Shown: piece after piece, positions 31,446 to 43,780 of the stretch | Layout: each line of letters starts with the position of its first letter | Numbering within the stretch: position 1 is the stretch's first letter | Assembly (NCBI RefSeq): GCF_963678635.1 | Contig: NC_087068.1 | Span: 21,729,029-21,793,028 of the forward strand | From: Symsagittifera roscoffensis | Taxonomy: Eukaryota > Xenacoelomorpha > Acoela > Convolutidae | Length of the DNA stretch: 64,000 nt | Direction: 5' to 3' | The notes under the pieces: generated by a model | Told to the model about the DNA's origin: nothing | The model's database searches: none | Seen by the model: the letters and a program-made list of their open reading frames with translations, nothing else | Program-made: the position numbers and the translations under genes

Positions 31446-33083
31446 AAACTTCTGTTTGGCCTTTCAATCCAAATAGGGAAGTTACTGACAAAATTCGCCT
31501 GGATGGTCCGGGCTACGATCTAAATGAGGGTTTAGAGGTCTCTTCCAATTTTCCGTGCACTGCAGTTTCGACTGACTTTGCCTTCCCTTGGGAAGAGTAT
31601 AGCTCGTTCTCCAAGATAAAGCGACTGGTCGCATATATGTTGAGACTCTCACCTAAGCATAGACATTTCAGATCACCAGATAAAGCCATAATTGATCCAG
31701 CAGAACTTGTCATTTCAGAGGAAAAACTTTTGCAACTTTAGCAGTTAGAGTCATTCCCAGCTGAAAGTAAACAATTAGCAGCTGGAAAATATGTGAAAAT
31801 ATTGAGCCGTATATCATCGTATTCGCCTTTTATCGGGCCGAACGGTTTAATTAGATCTACCGGCCGTAACCAAGGTCTCTCTGCAACCGCCTATGAAACT
31901 CGCCATCCAATAACTTTGGATAGCCGCCATCGTCTAATCCGATTGTTTCTCCGTTTTTATCACATTAAGCACAAACATCAGTCAGTCGACTACCTTCGTT
32001 CCGTCATTCATCAGCAATTTGTTGTACTACGCTTAAGATCTGCACTAAGAGCTATTGAAACACATTGCGTGTGCTGTAAAAAGCGAAAAGCGAAAACCGT
32101 TTCTCCAATGATGTTTGACCTTCCCGCGGAGCGTCTAGGTTACCGCCAGCCACCGTTCTCTAGGTTACCGCCAGCCACCGTTGCGTCGATTATTTTGGAC
32201 CAATTCATGTAACCATTCGTCGATCTTCCGAGAAACGCTGGGTTTTCTATTTACTTGCTTAACGACTCGCGCAATTCACATTGAGTTGGTTCCATCCATG
32301 AACACAAGTTCATGTGTGATGGCTATTGAGCGCTTTATTTCTAGGCGAGGAACACCCTCAATAACTTGGTCGGACAACGGAACAAACTTTGTAGGAGTCG
32401 AAAAAGAGCTTCATCTGTGCATCAAAAATTGGAACGCAGAAACTCCACTGTCGCTCGTACACAAAGGCATTAAGTGGAAGTATAATCCGCCAAGTGCACC
32501 ACATCAATGTGGAGCATGGGATCGAATGGTGCGCAGTTGTAAGCGTGTGTTTTACGCAATCTTAGGGTCAAGAAAGTTGACTGACGAGATTTTGAACACA
32601 ACCATGTGTCTAGTTGAAGGTTCACTAAACGCCCGTCCACTCACTCCCGTTTATGACGACCCAGATAGTCTTGAGGCTTTGACGCCGAATCATTTCCTCT
32701 TAGGTCAGCACAGTCTGACGTTTCCGTCTCTACGGTCGAGTGAAAAATATTCTCACTCTAATCGCTATGCCCGTGCGCAGTCGTACGCAAACGCAATTTG
32801 GCAGCGATGGTTAAGTGACTACGTCCCTACACTCAATAAAAGAGTTAAGTGGCATGCTCCTCCCGAATATTCTTTGAAAACGGGAGATATGGTGTGGTTA
32901 GTTGAATCCACCAGCCCTAGGGGCCACTACCCACTAGCACGCATAATGTCGCTAAACTACGGCAAAGTCAACACCGCCCGCACCGCAAATCTAAGGACCG
33001 TTTCACGAAACTACACGCGGCCGCTCGTTAAGCTCGTTCCGGTTCTCGCTGCTTCGGGGGTAGAGGATGTTAATGCTATATAG
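31421..33083 (+). pseudogene. BEL/Pao integrase, broken
   Basis: A single TAG at 31739-31741 interrupts one frame. The zinc-binding HHCC region ends in CVCC near 32070. At 32134-32183 a 25-bp tandem duplication shifts the frame just before the first catalytic Asp. The core resumes from about 32240 (TTRAIHIEL) with the second Asp in TWSDNGTNF. The third acidic position reads Asp in GAWDRMVR where the family normally has Glu. The C-terminal part ends inside the 3' LTR. No integrase activity is expected. Confidence 0.85.
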
Positions 33084-33491
33084 CATTAATGTTGAAAGTA
33101 TAGTATAAAGCCAGTATAGTTGCTTATCAACACCAGCTATATAGCTCAGCGTATACATAGCGCGTTCCGGGGAGCTTGGCGTGGGTTTGATTCTCACCTA
33201 AGTCGTTTCATTTGAGAATCCTATTTGAGCCGAACCTGACAGAACATAAAATGCTAATATTTTAATTGGTTCAAAATTGGTTTGCAATTGAGTTTCTCTT
33301 AATTAAACTGCATGAACTAATTATGAACTCATTGTGAAAAAACACATAAATCAGGGCATGAACAAGCCCACTTTTTAACTTGATACGTATAATGTTGTTG
33401 TTAATTCCGGGCAATATAAATTACTAAAAATCAACGTTTATTGATTCTCTTGAATTAAACCGATTCTGTTTCCTGTTTTTATTCGAGTTAT
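33068..33491 (+). mobile_element. BEL/Pao element 3' LTR
   Basis: Matches 24705-25135. The pol stop codon TAG (33081-33083) lies within it. The element as a whole spans about 24705-33491, near 8.8 kb. Differences between the LTRs indicate an old insertion. Confidence 0.85.
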
Positions 33492-35930
33492 GTTTATTCC
33501 CTCTTATGGCAGAAAAATCTGGGGGAGTAGGATCTGCAACCCCCCCCCCAAATGGGAACTACAGCGGCTAGGTTTATGAAACTCATAGGACGGATACTAG
33601 AGATGATTTGACCCGGGCATGCAAAATCCATAACCCTCGAATCCCCCGGCCCCAAGTGATAACGGTTCCCGGAAGTGCAAATAGCCCTATCAGAACACGA
33701 TAACCAGCGGTCGGAATCGAACCAAAACATAGAGTGTTATAGACCTAGTTGAGGGAAGCTTAAGTTCAGAAAACCAGACCCCTTGGACCCCTACATCCGG
33801 TTTTATGCCCTATGCAAAGAGACCCCACCCCGACTTCAGGGAGTCGTTTCTCGGACCCACTGAACGCAGGTCCCACTGAATTTTGGGATAGCATAGGCAG
33901 TGCCAAGATAAATCTTGTGTTATAATTTGAACCAAATCACGAGGTTGAACAGGAAGTTATTAGCACTTTGGAAAACCACCCCATAAACCGGAATTAGGCA
34001 ATTTACGCAAAATAATGAACGAGGGCATATCGATTTCATGGCGGCATCAGATACTAAAACCCATCCCCGAAAAAACACCCCTTGTGATTGAAACCCCTCC
34101 GGCAACTCCTTCCGGTGTTCATAGCCTTTTCCCGGTAAAAGTGATAATGGAACTTTGAAATTGGATAACTTTGGAAGTATTAATGGGATATGAATGAGAC
34201 TTGGTAGGTAGGTCCCCTATGGAATTCTAAACCTGAATGTAGAAGATTGATGACCCCGGGTGACCCCGGGGTGACCTCAAATTGACCTTTGGTTGTTAAG
34301 AATCAAATTGGTATAGAAAACCTCGGGATTAACACCGGAAAGTGGCGCTTTCCCCAGCCCAAACCCTGGAAACGAGATTGGGTCACCTTGCTAAAAATTG
34401 GGAGGGAAACTCATTTATTGGGAACTAGAGAAAAAACTGTTGGAGATTTAGCTTTTACATTGCCACCTTGGTGTAGTAGAGTTAATTCAAAGTGGACTTG
34501 TAAACATTGGGTTCAGTTTAGCTGGGCGAGTGATCTATTAATAGCAATTCAACTAGGCTAAAGAAAAGTAGTCCCAGAGAAATTTGATAGTGATTAGACC
34601 GCAACTTGAGAATTAGGTCTCCCAAATACTATGAATGAACGGGGATTTTACTTGGCTTCCCCGAGGGGTTTTTTTTTGGTTTGATTTGACCCCTAATGGA
34701 CGAACTACCTTCCCCTGATAGCTAGAAGGTCGGGATTGGAATAGAGTACAGGTGGAAATTTTAGATGCTTGGAACGAATTAGTTACCCATGAAAATGGCC
34801 TCTCCCTACCCTTGGGAGGTCGGAACGTTAACGGGAAAATTAAAAAAAAAGACCTTGGGGGGATTACTGAGTAAACATAGCATGGTTTGGAGGTTGAGTT
34901 GAACTCGAGAACTCAAGTTCACTGAGTTCAAGAATTGGTTGCTTAGAATTGTATGACATTTTTTTGCTTGGTCAAATTGTGACAGCTACCGCATACCGGG
35001 TATCCAATAAGCGTGAAAAGATTGATAAAAGAAACCGAAATTGGCACGTGGCAGAAGTGACAGGGGAGGGATATAGCCTTAAAACATGTGCGGTCGGGTG
35101 ATTTAGGCGGATGTCAGGACTGATAGGGAATGGCGTGACTTAACTAAGACTAAGAAAGATAAGGAATTGGAGGATACCGGAGAGCCTTTAAGAGTCAGAA
35201 CAGTTGTTGGCTACTATTAAGAGTAGTTGGTTCTCGATCAGAGTAGAGAACAATTATTGCATGCGAACGAACTGATTGGAACCCGAGTTCAGTACCGGGT
35301 TGAATAAGTAGTGTGAGCGAGCTGATTGGAACCCGAGTTCAGTACGGGGTTGATTAAATAGTGTGAGCGAGCTGATTGGAACCCGAGTTTAGTACCGGGT
35401 TGAATAAGTAGTGTGAGCGAGCTGATTGGAACCCGAGTTTCGTACCGGGTTGAATTAGTTGTGTGAGCAAGCTGTGCCGCTGGAGTAGGCGAGTTTTGAA
35501 TCGAGTCAATCGAAAACTGACGAGCGATTGAACTGAACGGGACGCGGGCTTCAAAATAGAAGTTGCTAAATAGTAGTTAGCTCATAAAAGGTACTGTAAA
35601 TTGCTTTTATTTCCTTTGCGATTGAGAATTTACTTATTGTACCCACGATTTGCTGAACTAGCTAAAAGCGCGAGAGGAGAGCCGAACAGAGCCTAAATTA
35701 ATGGGGTAGTTGCGTAATCCTTTGACCGGGCGATTTAGTCTGACCACCAACATAACCCTTTGGGGATTGTGGATCATATCGTGTCTAAGTGTCCCCCGCT
35801 ATTACACGGTATAAAGGGGAGAAACTCTGCGGCAGTTGAATAGAGTGAAAGCGTGCTTAGAGGAGACGACTCCCCGGAAAAGAATCTACAGATTGGCAAC
35901 CAACAAAAGAAGTTATTTTTTACTAGTGCT
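33492..35930. other. GC-richer island of unknown origin
   Basis: Base composition changes abruptly after the 3' LTR: many GGGG/CCCC words (TGACCCCGGG repeated near 34252-34275) and little A/T tract sequence. Short open frames such as 34289-34561 (tryptophan-rich, no start-context support) are not recognised. It may be the remains of another mobile element or of foreign DNA. Confidence 0.4.
35263..35474 (+). repeat. Four tandem copies of a 50-bp unit
   Basis: Each unit contains GAGCTGATTGGAACCCGAG, TACCGGGTTGAA and AGTAGTGTGAGC with a few substitutions. Copies are contiguous with no spacers. Confidence 0.9.
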
Positions 35931-36906
35931 CATTGATAGCTCATGTTACGTTAGCACCTGATATCACAAGTTCTGTCTATCAGACGCCAAACAATCTATT
36001 TCTTTCGGTTTTCTGTTTCATCCGCCTCAAGAAGGACTGACAGGACCCCTGCTCGAACGACCTTCCATTTTCAAACAATTGATATAAATTGTATGAGGTA
36101 ATACTAATCATGTATCATTTCGTCACTTGTACATTCAGTAATAAGAGAAAAAAAGTACAGATCCTAACTTCAAAAATGTGATATACAATGACAAAAAGTG
36201 ACAAAAACTTGTTAGAACCAAACGAACGCGAAAAAACTCTCAGACCACCAGTAAACCTTATAAATTATGCGCTAAATCTCAACGTTTGAGCTGTCTAGCT
36301 GCAATGAGCTAAGAGTTATTAGCATCGCTATGAAGATCTTCTGAAAAAAGTAATGTTTCTGTAATTAAAACATCTAGATTTTACTCCAAAACCTAACAAA
36401 ACATACGCAATAGAAAACTGTTAGAAAGTACAGACCAAGAATGATTCAATGAACTTATCATGTATCCATTTGTTTTTTCTACAAAAAATTATAAGACAAG
36501 CAAATACAGAGCTCAATTTCAAACAATTCATTCCCAACGGCAAAAAATGACAAAAAATCTTGTTAGATTAAAACAACGCAAAAACTTCTCATGCCGTCAG
36601 CAAGCCAGATACTGCGCTAAACCTCAATACTTGAGCTGTCAAGCTGCAATTAACTGATAGTTTTAAGCATCGTTATGACGATCTTCATCATAATATGACG
36701 TTTCACTACTTGCACTGCTTAAATACTTCGCAGCATACAAAAAACATACAAAATGGGGAACTGTGAGAAAGCACAGAACAGAACTAATCGATTGATGCTG
36801 TTAAATCTACCAATTATTGAAAAAGATAAAAGCAAAAAACTGTACAGACCAATTTTACTTTAAAAATGAATTGAAATGACAAATGTGACAGAAATAAAGG
36901 GGGCGT

Positions 36907-37101
36907 GGCTCTTTTTCCTCCCCCCCCTTCTCAGACGAGCTTCAATTTTTTAGTGTAACGAGTAGTTTTGCGAGGTTGATTATGGAGACCAAATATGTTT
37001 GTCATGGCCTGATTAGTCTATATGTCAATTTTCATAACAATCGGACAATGTGGTCAACAAACTTACTTGTAAAAATTTGCAGGGGGGGAGGAAAAAGAGC
37101 C
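36907..37101 (+). mobile_element. Family X MITE inside a family Y MITE
   Basis: GGCTCTTTTTCC to GGAAAAAGAGCC. GGGGCGT precedes and follows it, 7 bases of target duplication. That word is the start of family Y, so X landed in the first bases of Y. Confidence 0.75.
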
Positions 37102-37479
37102 GGGGCGTTCAACAGTGCCGAAGTACAACAGTGCCGAAAAAGGCGGGAAATTTTCAGAATAATTTACACGCATTTTATAAAGAGCGGGAAATTACTGACG
37201 CTAATTATCAAAAAAAATCACTCCAATTTCGGCGCCAAAATGTCTGCAACAGCAAATTAAACTATTATTTTGGCGCCAAAACGTGTAAGCTGCATATTTT
37301 CTTGCTCAAAATCTTAAAATTTTACTCAAGATTGTAAACGATTGCTGTTTAATTTTTGATTGCCGCACTTAATATGTTTTCATTATCGGCACTGTTGAAC
37401 AAAGTTTTCATTTTTGGCACTGTTGAACAAAGTTTTCATTTTCGGCACTTTTGTACTTCGGCACTGATGTACTTCCCCG
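37101..37479. mobile_element. Family Y MITE (TIR with GTGCCGAA words)
   Basis: The left end GGGGCGTTCAACAGTGCCGA and the right end (complement GGGGAAGTACATCAGTGCCG) form about 40-bp imperfect inverted repeats. The interior has a perfect 14-bp palindrome TTTTGGCGCCAAAA (37268-37281) and a second GGCGCCAAAA at 37231. The duplicate lies at about 47265-47645. Confidence 0.7.
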
Positions 37480-37515
37480 AAAAATGCAAGCCTCACTTAA
37501 TATGCTCGAAAATTT

Positions 37516-37719
37516 GGCTCTTTTCCCTTTACCCCCCCCCCACCTGCAAAACTTTACTAGTGAAATTTTGTTTACTTTATCCGAATGTTACAAAAATTGG
37601 CACGCGAACTAATTAGGCTATGACAAACATTTTTGGTCTTCATAATTAACCTTGTAAAACCCCTCGTTACACCATAAAAATGACGCTTATGTGAGGTGGG
37701 GGGAAAAGGAAAAAGAGCC
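37516..37719 (-). mobile_element. Family X MITE with exact 8-bp target duplication
   Basis: GGCTCTTTTCCC to GGAAAAAGAGCC, flanked on both sides by GAAAATTT. It has opposite orientation to the 36907 copy. A long C run and matching G run sit just inside the termini. Confidence 0.88.
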
Positions 37720-37852
37720 GAAAATTTAAAATCATAGCAGTCTAGTTTCAATGCTCTACAAGTTATTAGCTTCGTTATAAGGATCTTCCACTAAAGTTGA
37801 CGTTTCTCGTTTAAAGTGCTGAATTTATCATCAAATACAAACAAGACTGCTC

Positions 37853-38371
37853 GTATCAGGGCGAAGCCCTGAATGTTCCGACTGCCTTTTAAGTTTTATG
37901 GAGCAGTTTTAACATTAAAAAAGAAAATGTATTTAAACAAAAAGAAAAAAAATTTCTAAAATTTGAAACTTTTTGTGAAAATCATCCCTCCACACGCCAT
38001 ATAAACTACAAAAGAACAGATTTTGCTCCTGTTAACAAATCAATGATGGCAAATAAGCTTCTTTCAAACAATTTGGAACGATTTCTAAGAGGGATTAAAT
38101 CTCTGCTTACGCGTTAATAGCGCGATATATATCGCGCGTTAATTGCCCCAAATTGGCCAAAATGGCAATCTTTAAACCCTCATAACTTTACGCAAAATGA
38201 TCACAGGTGAAATATCTTTTCAAATTTAAGCTTAGGACAACAATGGCTTTCGAATGATAAATTTAAAAAATTCCGTCAAAAATGGCTAGTTAAAAAGTCG
38301 AAATTTGTCTGAAGAAAAAAAACCCGCCCCGAGCACAAATGTTCCGTTACTTTCGTATCGAAAGTCGGAAC
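37853..38371 (+). mobile_element. Family Z element, copy 5
   Basis: Best preserved left end: AAGACTGCTCGTATCAGGGC with the GGGCGAAGCCC hairpin; right end CGTATCGAAAGTCGGAAC. The central block GCGCGATATATATCGCGCG is a perfect palindrome here. Confidence 0.82.
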
Positions 38372-38605
38372 AAAAAACGAGAAGGCAGTTGCTCAAACTG
38401 CAAGAAACAGAACCCACAATTTCAACAATTGCATAAAATATCTGTCTGAACAAAACCTGACTCTACGCAATATTGTTGAACGCTCTCCTTTGCTAGGGAT
38501 ATGATTAAACAGTAACTTGTTTAGAGCAGGGAATGCCACAAAAACACATACACAAAGAGCGAGAAAAACATGAAAACAAAAAATACTTCGACTTACCCAA
38601 AAAAG

Positions 38606-38716
38606 CTGCTCCACTGGAGTTTTTTGTCTCTGCACTGGAGTTTTTTGTCTGAAAAGGTGCTCCACTGGAGTTTTTTTGTCACTGGAAGTTTTTTGTCACT
38701 GGAATTTTTGTCTGGA
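38606..38716 (-). repeat. Minisatellite with CACTGGAGTTTTTTGTCT units
   Basis: Five imperfect units of 15-25 bases. The copy at 48829-48940 is nearly identical. Confidence 0.8.
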
Positions 38717-38719
38717 CGA

Positions 38720-40460
38720 TGCAACAGACGACCAACCAATGATTGATGGAAGTAATCGACATGATCAATAAGCAGTTTCAGCAAACATTTTTGGTTCAGC
38801 GTACCTATTGAGTTATGTTCGAGGTGTAACTCATAGAGTAATTTCGGATAGGGTACACCGTCTGCTCATCACGCTATCTCATTTTCGGTCGGATAGATTC
38901 GTGCAACTTCTTAGTCTAATACTGATCCTAATCTTACTCTTATTTCTACTAGTCTCAGGGTGTTTAACTAGTCTCTGCTAGGCTCACTAGATCTAGAGTA
39001 TACTGGCTTATTGCGATTGGTAAAAGGTCTCTTGGAGAGGTAACTAATTTCTAAGTTAAATTAAAATCTCTCTGGTGCTGAAATTACAATAATTTCAGCA
39101 CTTACAAATAAGTGGGTTGTTAGTTAGATGGATCATGATTGGTTAATTTTAAATATTTTGTAGTGATAAAATATCTAATTTATACCCAATAATAAAATAT
39201 AGTTTAGATCTGGTTCCACCCATCCGGGGTTTACAGAGTTTTGAATCTTTCAATTTCTATCTGTAATGAAGGATGGATGATGATCGGTGGTATTTGGCGA
39301 CCATCATTTCTAGTTTCGCTCTTGGAGAAGAAAGCTCCAGGAAGCTGGAATCGTCGATAAAAAATTGTTAGCTGTCGTTAGACAAAGACTATGACCGCCA
39401 ACGAAATCAATCTGATTTCAAGACAGTTTGTTATGATCGTCTGTTCTTGATCGGTTGTGGAGAACTATTTTTCGATCTGGATTGGGAATGGTCGTGAAAC
39501 TCGAGTTTGGAGGGAATGCCTTGTAACTCGGATCTGTACGTATACTTGAACATCGAGGTGGTCATTGATCTGATTCAAAGAAGTCCTTCTCTGCGAAGTC
39601 AAGTCGTACTCTAATTCCTTTTTGAGTCGTGGTTGTGGGCGGCATGTCGGTTGCGTTTAGCCATTCTGTAAATTGAGTGTGATGGGGTCATCTAGTCTTT
39701 GGATGCTCGTCTTTGAGGTTATATGTGATCTATGTACTGCATATTATGATATATATATTTTATAAAATTTTGTTAATTCAATTTTTTAGTTATGATTTTA
39801 GTTAATTTTTTGCGCAAAAGCGTTTTAGTTTTAGTTCAGTTATTTTTAAGAGTTACTCACCCTTGAGTACCTCTTGTCAAAAATATAGTGTGGTCACAAA
39901 GCGTGGATGTAGCACGGTGGGTTAGGCCGGCTATAGAGCATGCTCAGGACGTCTTTTCTGGTGGGTTAGGCCAGGAGTGGGAGTATAACTTCATGCTGGT
40001 TTTTTAAGAGGTCCTATTTTGTGCTAACGTTTTAAGTTATATCATTTCTGGTTTTTCTTTTGTTACTTTGGTTGTGTCCTTTTCTCAAAATCAAATTGTT
40101 TTTGGTTTGGGTTTGTCTTGCGACTTTTTGGTGTTTTATTATTTCTTTTTTAGACTTGGTAATAATCTTCAAAAGAATAATTTATCCAGTTTTAAGCTGG
40201 TGTAATCCGGTTTGGGTACCGTAGGTGTTCGTTTCTTAGTCATGCTGTTAATTTGTGGTTTATGGTGTTTCGTTAGCTGCGTTGGTTAGTTTGGTTATTA
40301 TATAATTCCACTCTAACCGGGTTAAAGGAAAGTTGGAAACTTGTTATCAGTTCGAGTTGTTGTTAGTGAAAACTTAAACTTAAATTCATTATTTAAACAA
40401 TTCTTCGTTGGCGAGTTTGGCGATTGTGGATAGAATTCTTGTGCGGGTGAACAGAAGACA
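38720..40460 (-). other. 3' non-coding part of the minus-strand retroelement (left copy)
   Basis: No open frame of note on either strand. It carries two GGTGGGTTAGGCC words near 39920-39975 and a short inverted pair TGCTGAAATT / AATTTCAGCA at 39077-39103. This is where a 3' LTR would be expected, but I found no matching sequence in the last 600 bases of the window, so an LTR is not proven. Confidence 0.35.
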
Positions 40461-40469
40461 TATAAAAAG

Positions 40470-43400
40470 TTAGTACTCCATCTCTCTGTATAAATTTACT
40501 ACTTTAAGATTAAACTTCACTGCTTTATGGGAGTCTAAAATTGTAATTTGATTATCATCGTATCTAATGTTACTACATTTAGGGAAATAATTTATAGATG
40601 ATTTTATTACTTTGAACTTGAATTTTACTGCATCATTTAGTGCTGTAGGTCTAATAGACTTTATCATGAAAAAAGAGTTTGTGTTTTTATTTGTTTTTTC
40701 TTGTTGTAGGTGATCGTGGTGTGAAGACTAAAAAAATGTAAATTACTTATAAAGAATGTTTAGTTTTATTTTCAAACAGTTTGTTTTAAAATTTTATATT
40801 CATATTTACCTTAGTCGTCGGGAAAGAAGCCATGAGGGAAAACATCGTGAATAGCATCTGATGCGGTTAGTAATTTTGCTAGTATGCGTATGATGTTTTT
40901 AGTTTGGAGCAGTGGCCAAAGCAATTGAAGTGCTTTTATGGTTTTTTGTTCTTCGGTGCCTACTGCAAATTCGTGAGGTGTGTTCTGAATTAGATTATAA
41001 ATTTTATGGTTGTCTTTAGTGTTGTGGACGAATTCTAAATTGGGTACTTCTATAGGTTGAATATATTCATGCGGGGCTATTAGGGGTCGGGGTTTTTCTT
41101 CGTTGAAGGTCTTGGTGAGGGGACAAAATATATACATCTGGGTGATTGGGTCATAGTTCCGGAGGATGCCTTGAAGGTTAGTATTTTTATTACATTTCGT
41201 GAAATTTAGGAAAAACGGTGAGGTGTATATTGAATTGATGAATTGAAATCTATGGTGGGGTTGTCGTGATGGTGTGTGTAAATGAAAATGATTTTGTATG
41301 AAACGATAATAAGTGTAGGTGTGTGTTTGTTTAGTTCGCAACATGATGTCGTGTGAACAGTGCAAATCACGTTCTTTTGTTGTGAGAAATCGAAAGGTTA
41401 GTGCAAATGTTTGAAAATTTTCGTGAAATGATTCGTATGCTTGAATGTCTGATAATGCTTCTGAAATAATGTGATCATGCTTTTTATCTAGTATGCTAAG
41501 TGTGAATAAGTAGGGTGTTTTATTGAAAAACTTTTCTGTTAATTGTGGGTTTGCAATTTGATCGTCGTCAAGAAATTGGTCTTGATTAGATCTGATGATG
41601 TTATGATCACAATATTCAATTGAATAGTCGTTAGCTCGGGGTGCAGTGAATGTTTTTAGTATCTTTTTATATCCTACGTATGTAAATTGTCGAGGTGTTA
41701 GTGATGTGATTAGTCAAAATAATTCGCTCGTATTTCTCTCAAAATCTTTTGTGGTGTTAAGGAGTGGTAGCGTAAGGTGGTTAGTAAAATTGTAATAAGC
41801 TGTCCATTGAAATGTGGGTTTTAACACATGTTCATCTACAAAATGATGTGTTTCAGGGTTAGGGTCGGATTGATTTAATGCATATTGGGGGGGGGGAGAA
41901 GGTAGGGTTATTTGAAGATAATTTGTAGTATTGGTGTGGTCTGAATGGTCAACGTATTCTCGGGCGGTTCCGGGTTTGGATGGGAACGGGTGATTTGGGA
42001 ATTTTCGTTTAAAGATTCTATAAGCTCGGTTAGTACTGGTGGATGTTTCTGTTGATGTGGATGATTGAGCTAGTGATGGAGTATAATCTGAAATTGGTGT
42101 AGGTGTTGATGGATTTGATGATGTTATTGCTGATGATAGGTGGTGAGAGTGTGAAGAGATAGTAACTGTTGTTAGAGTGTTATAAAATTATCTGATTCTT
42201 CAGAAATTTGAATATTATCTGGGGAATTGTTCATTGATCGTTCATAATGAAATGGGGAGTAGGTTGGGGTCACTTGAGAAGGAGTGTAGGGAGATGTACA
42301 ATGGTTTCGAGGTTGAATAGGTCGAAAGGGGGGTTTCGAGAGGGTTGAAGAGTTGGTCTGGGTATGGGTAGAAGGGGATGGTTCGGAACCTGCGAATTCA
42401 TCGGGAGTTTCTTCATCGGAGTTATTGAATTGTGATATTGTCTGAAAAACTGTGATATCTGAGTTAGTATCAGAATTCATGCCTAATGATGTATTATTTT
42501 GTGGTGAATCAGGTGGCGGAAAAGCAAAAAGTGGGATAATATGGATGAGACTTTGGAGGTTGCCAGGGTGGGAGTTTGATCGATGGAGTGATCCAATTTG
42601 TGTGCTCATCGTGGGCTGAAAAAATGATTAATTTGAGATTGAAAAGTAGTGGTATGGGGCTGTTCAATGATTTGTTCATATGTATCGTCATTTTGAGGGT
42701 GTTGTGTCACTATATTTTGAATGGGGCTTTGTATGTGGCCTGGTCTTAAGTTTGGGGGATTTGTGATTGCTAAGTTCCAAAATTTTCGTGAAACTAATGA
42801 TAATGGATGGTTATGATGGAGATTTGATAAATGTGGTGCTGTAGGTAATGCATTTGTATTATTGTTTGATTCGTCGTATGTGTTCGGGTTTGTTGATACT
42901 TTTGTATTGTAATCTTTGATTTATGCATCTAAGAAGATTTTATTTATTGATGAAGAAAATATTCCAAAAAATTCATGCCAATAATGAGGGATGTAGGGAT
43001 GATAATGTTGTATCTGAGGAAGTATCTATTGGTTCATTTACTAAGTTTGTTTCTCCTTGCGAGTAAGGTTGTGTTGTCCAATATGGTGGTCTTTTGGTGG
43101 TGTTTGGGGGGTTAAAAGGATTTTCTCGGATCTGTTCTGATGTTGGAGTTGAACCTAGATAGTCTGATGGAATATTTGAGATGCTATGTTCTGAAGCAAG
43201 TGTGGAAGTTTCTGGTAGTGTACTGCTTGAAAATTCTGAGGTAGTTGGTGTTGGCGATTGGGGTATGTTAAAATGAACTCTGGGGGCTTGAAAAATTCTA
43301 TTTCTTCTTGGATGTATAATTTGTCTATTTATTTCAAGTGTTATTTGATTTTGGCTAATATATTTTACTTGATTAAGATCTTGTTGTAAGGTGGGATATA

Positions 43401-43780
43401 AATTATATGTGTGTTCGCTTAAAGATGCTTGGCGATTAACTGGTTCTAATGGTTCAGATAATCGTGCGTGTCGTTCTTCAAAAGTGTATGGATTGTCTTG
43501 AAAATAAATTCGTGTTGATGGTTAGGGATTATTGGTAGTTGTAGGTCTTATTGGACTGTCTTGGGATGTTGTTGGTGGGGGCTGGTTTGGTGGTGGTTGA
43601 TTAGCAATTTTGAAAAGGTATTTGAGTGTTTAATTCTTGTTGGAAAAATTTTAATTTATTATAAAATTCTTCAAAAAAAAGTATGAAAAGAATAGTTGCT
43701 TAGACGAATGTGACTATTGCATTTTTTATAAAATTGCACATTGTCATGATTAGGGATATTGAAAATGTGACAAAAAATTA
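40470..43780 (-). pseudogene. Third ORF region of Ty3/Gypsy-type element (left copy)
   Basis: Same layout as the right copy (50694-54000). Open pieces lie at 42609-42172, 41365-40811 and 40667-40470, plus an open stretch upstream of 42960. The piece matching 52050-51622 is additionally broken here, by a stop near 41714 and one extra base near 41411. No known domain; see the right copy. Confidence 0.6.

Larger units (their letters stand above)
36090..37850 (+). repeat. Diverged ~340-bp satellite, three units, split by MITEs
   Basis: Units share GACAAAAA-CTTGTTAGA, TGCGCTAAA-CTCAA, GAGCTGTC-AGCTGCAAT, and AGCATCG-TATGA-GATCTTC (examples near 36285 and 36630). The third unit starts near 36820 and its tail (TAGCTTCGTTATAAGGATCTTC, near 37765) appears only after the inserted MITE cluster 36900-37719. 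Confidence 0.7.

Noticed and set aside
35263-35474. CRISPR-like regularly repeated units
   Set aside because: The 50-bp units are contiguous and have no unique spacers. The genome is eukaryotic. It is a simple tandem repeat.
39900-39980. tRNA-like GTAGCACGGTGGGTTAG near a repeated GGTGGGTTAGGCC word
   Set aside because: There is an A-box-like start but no B box at a suitable distance and no cloverleaf.
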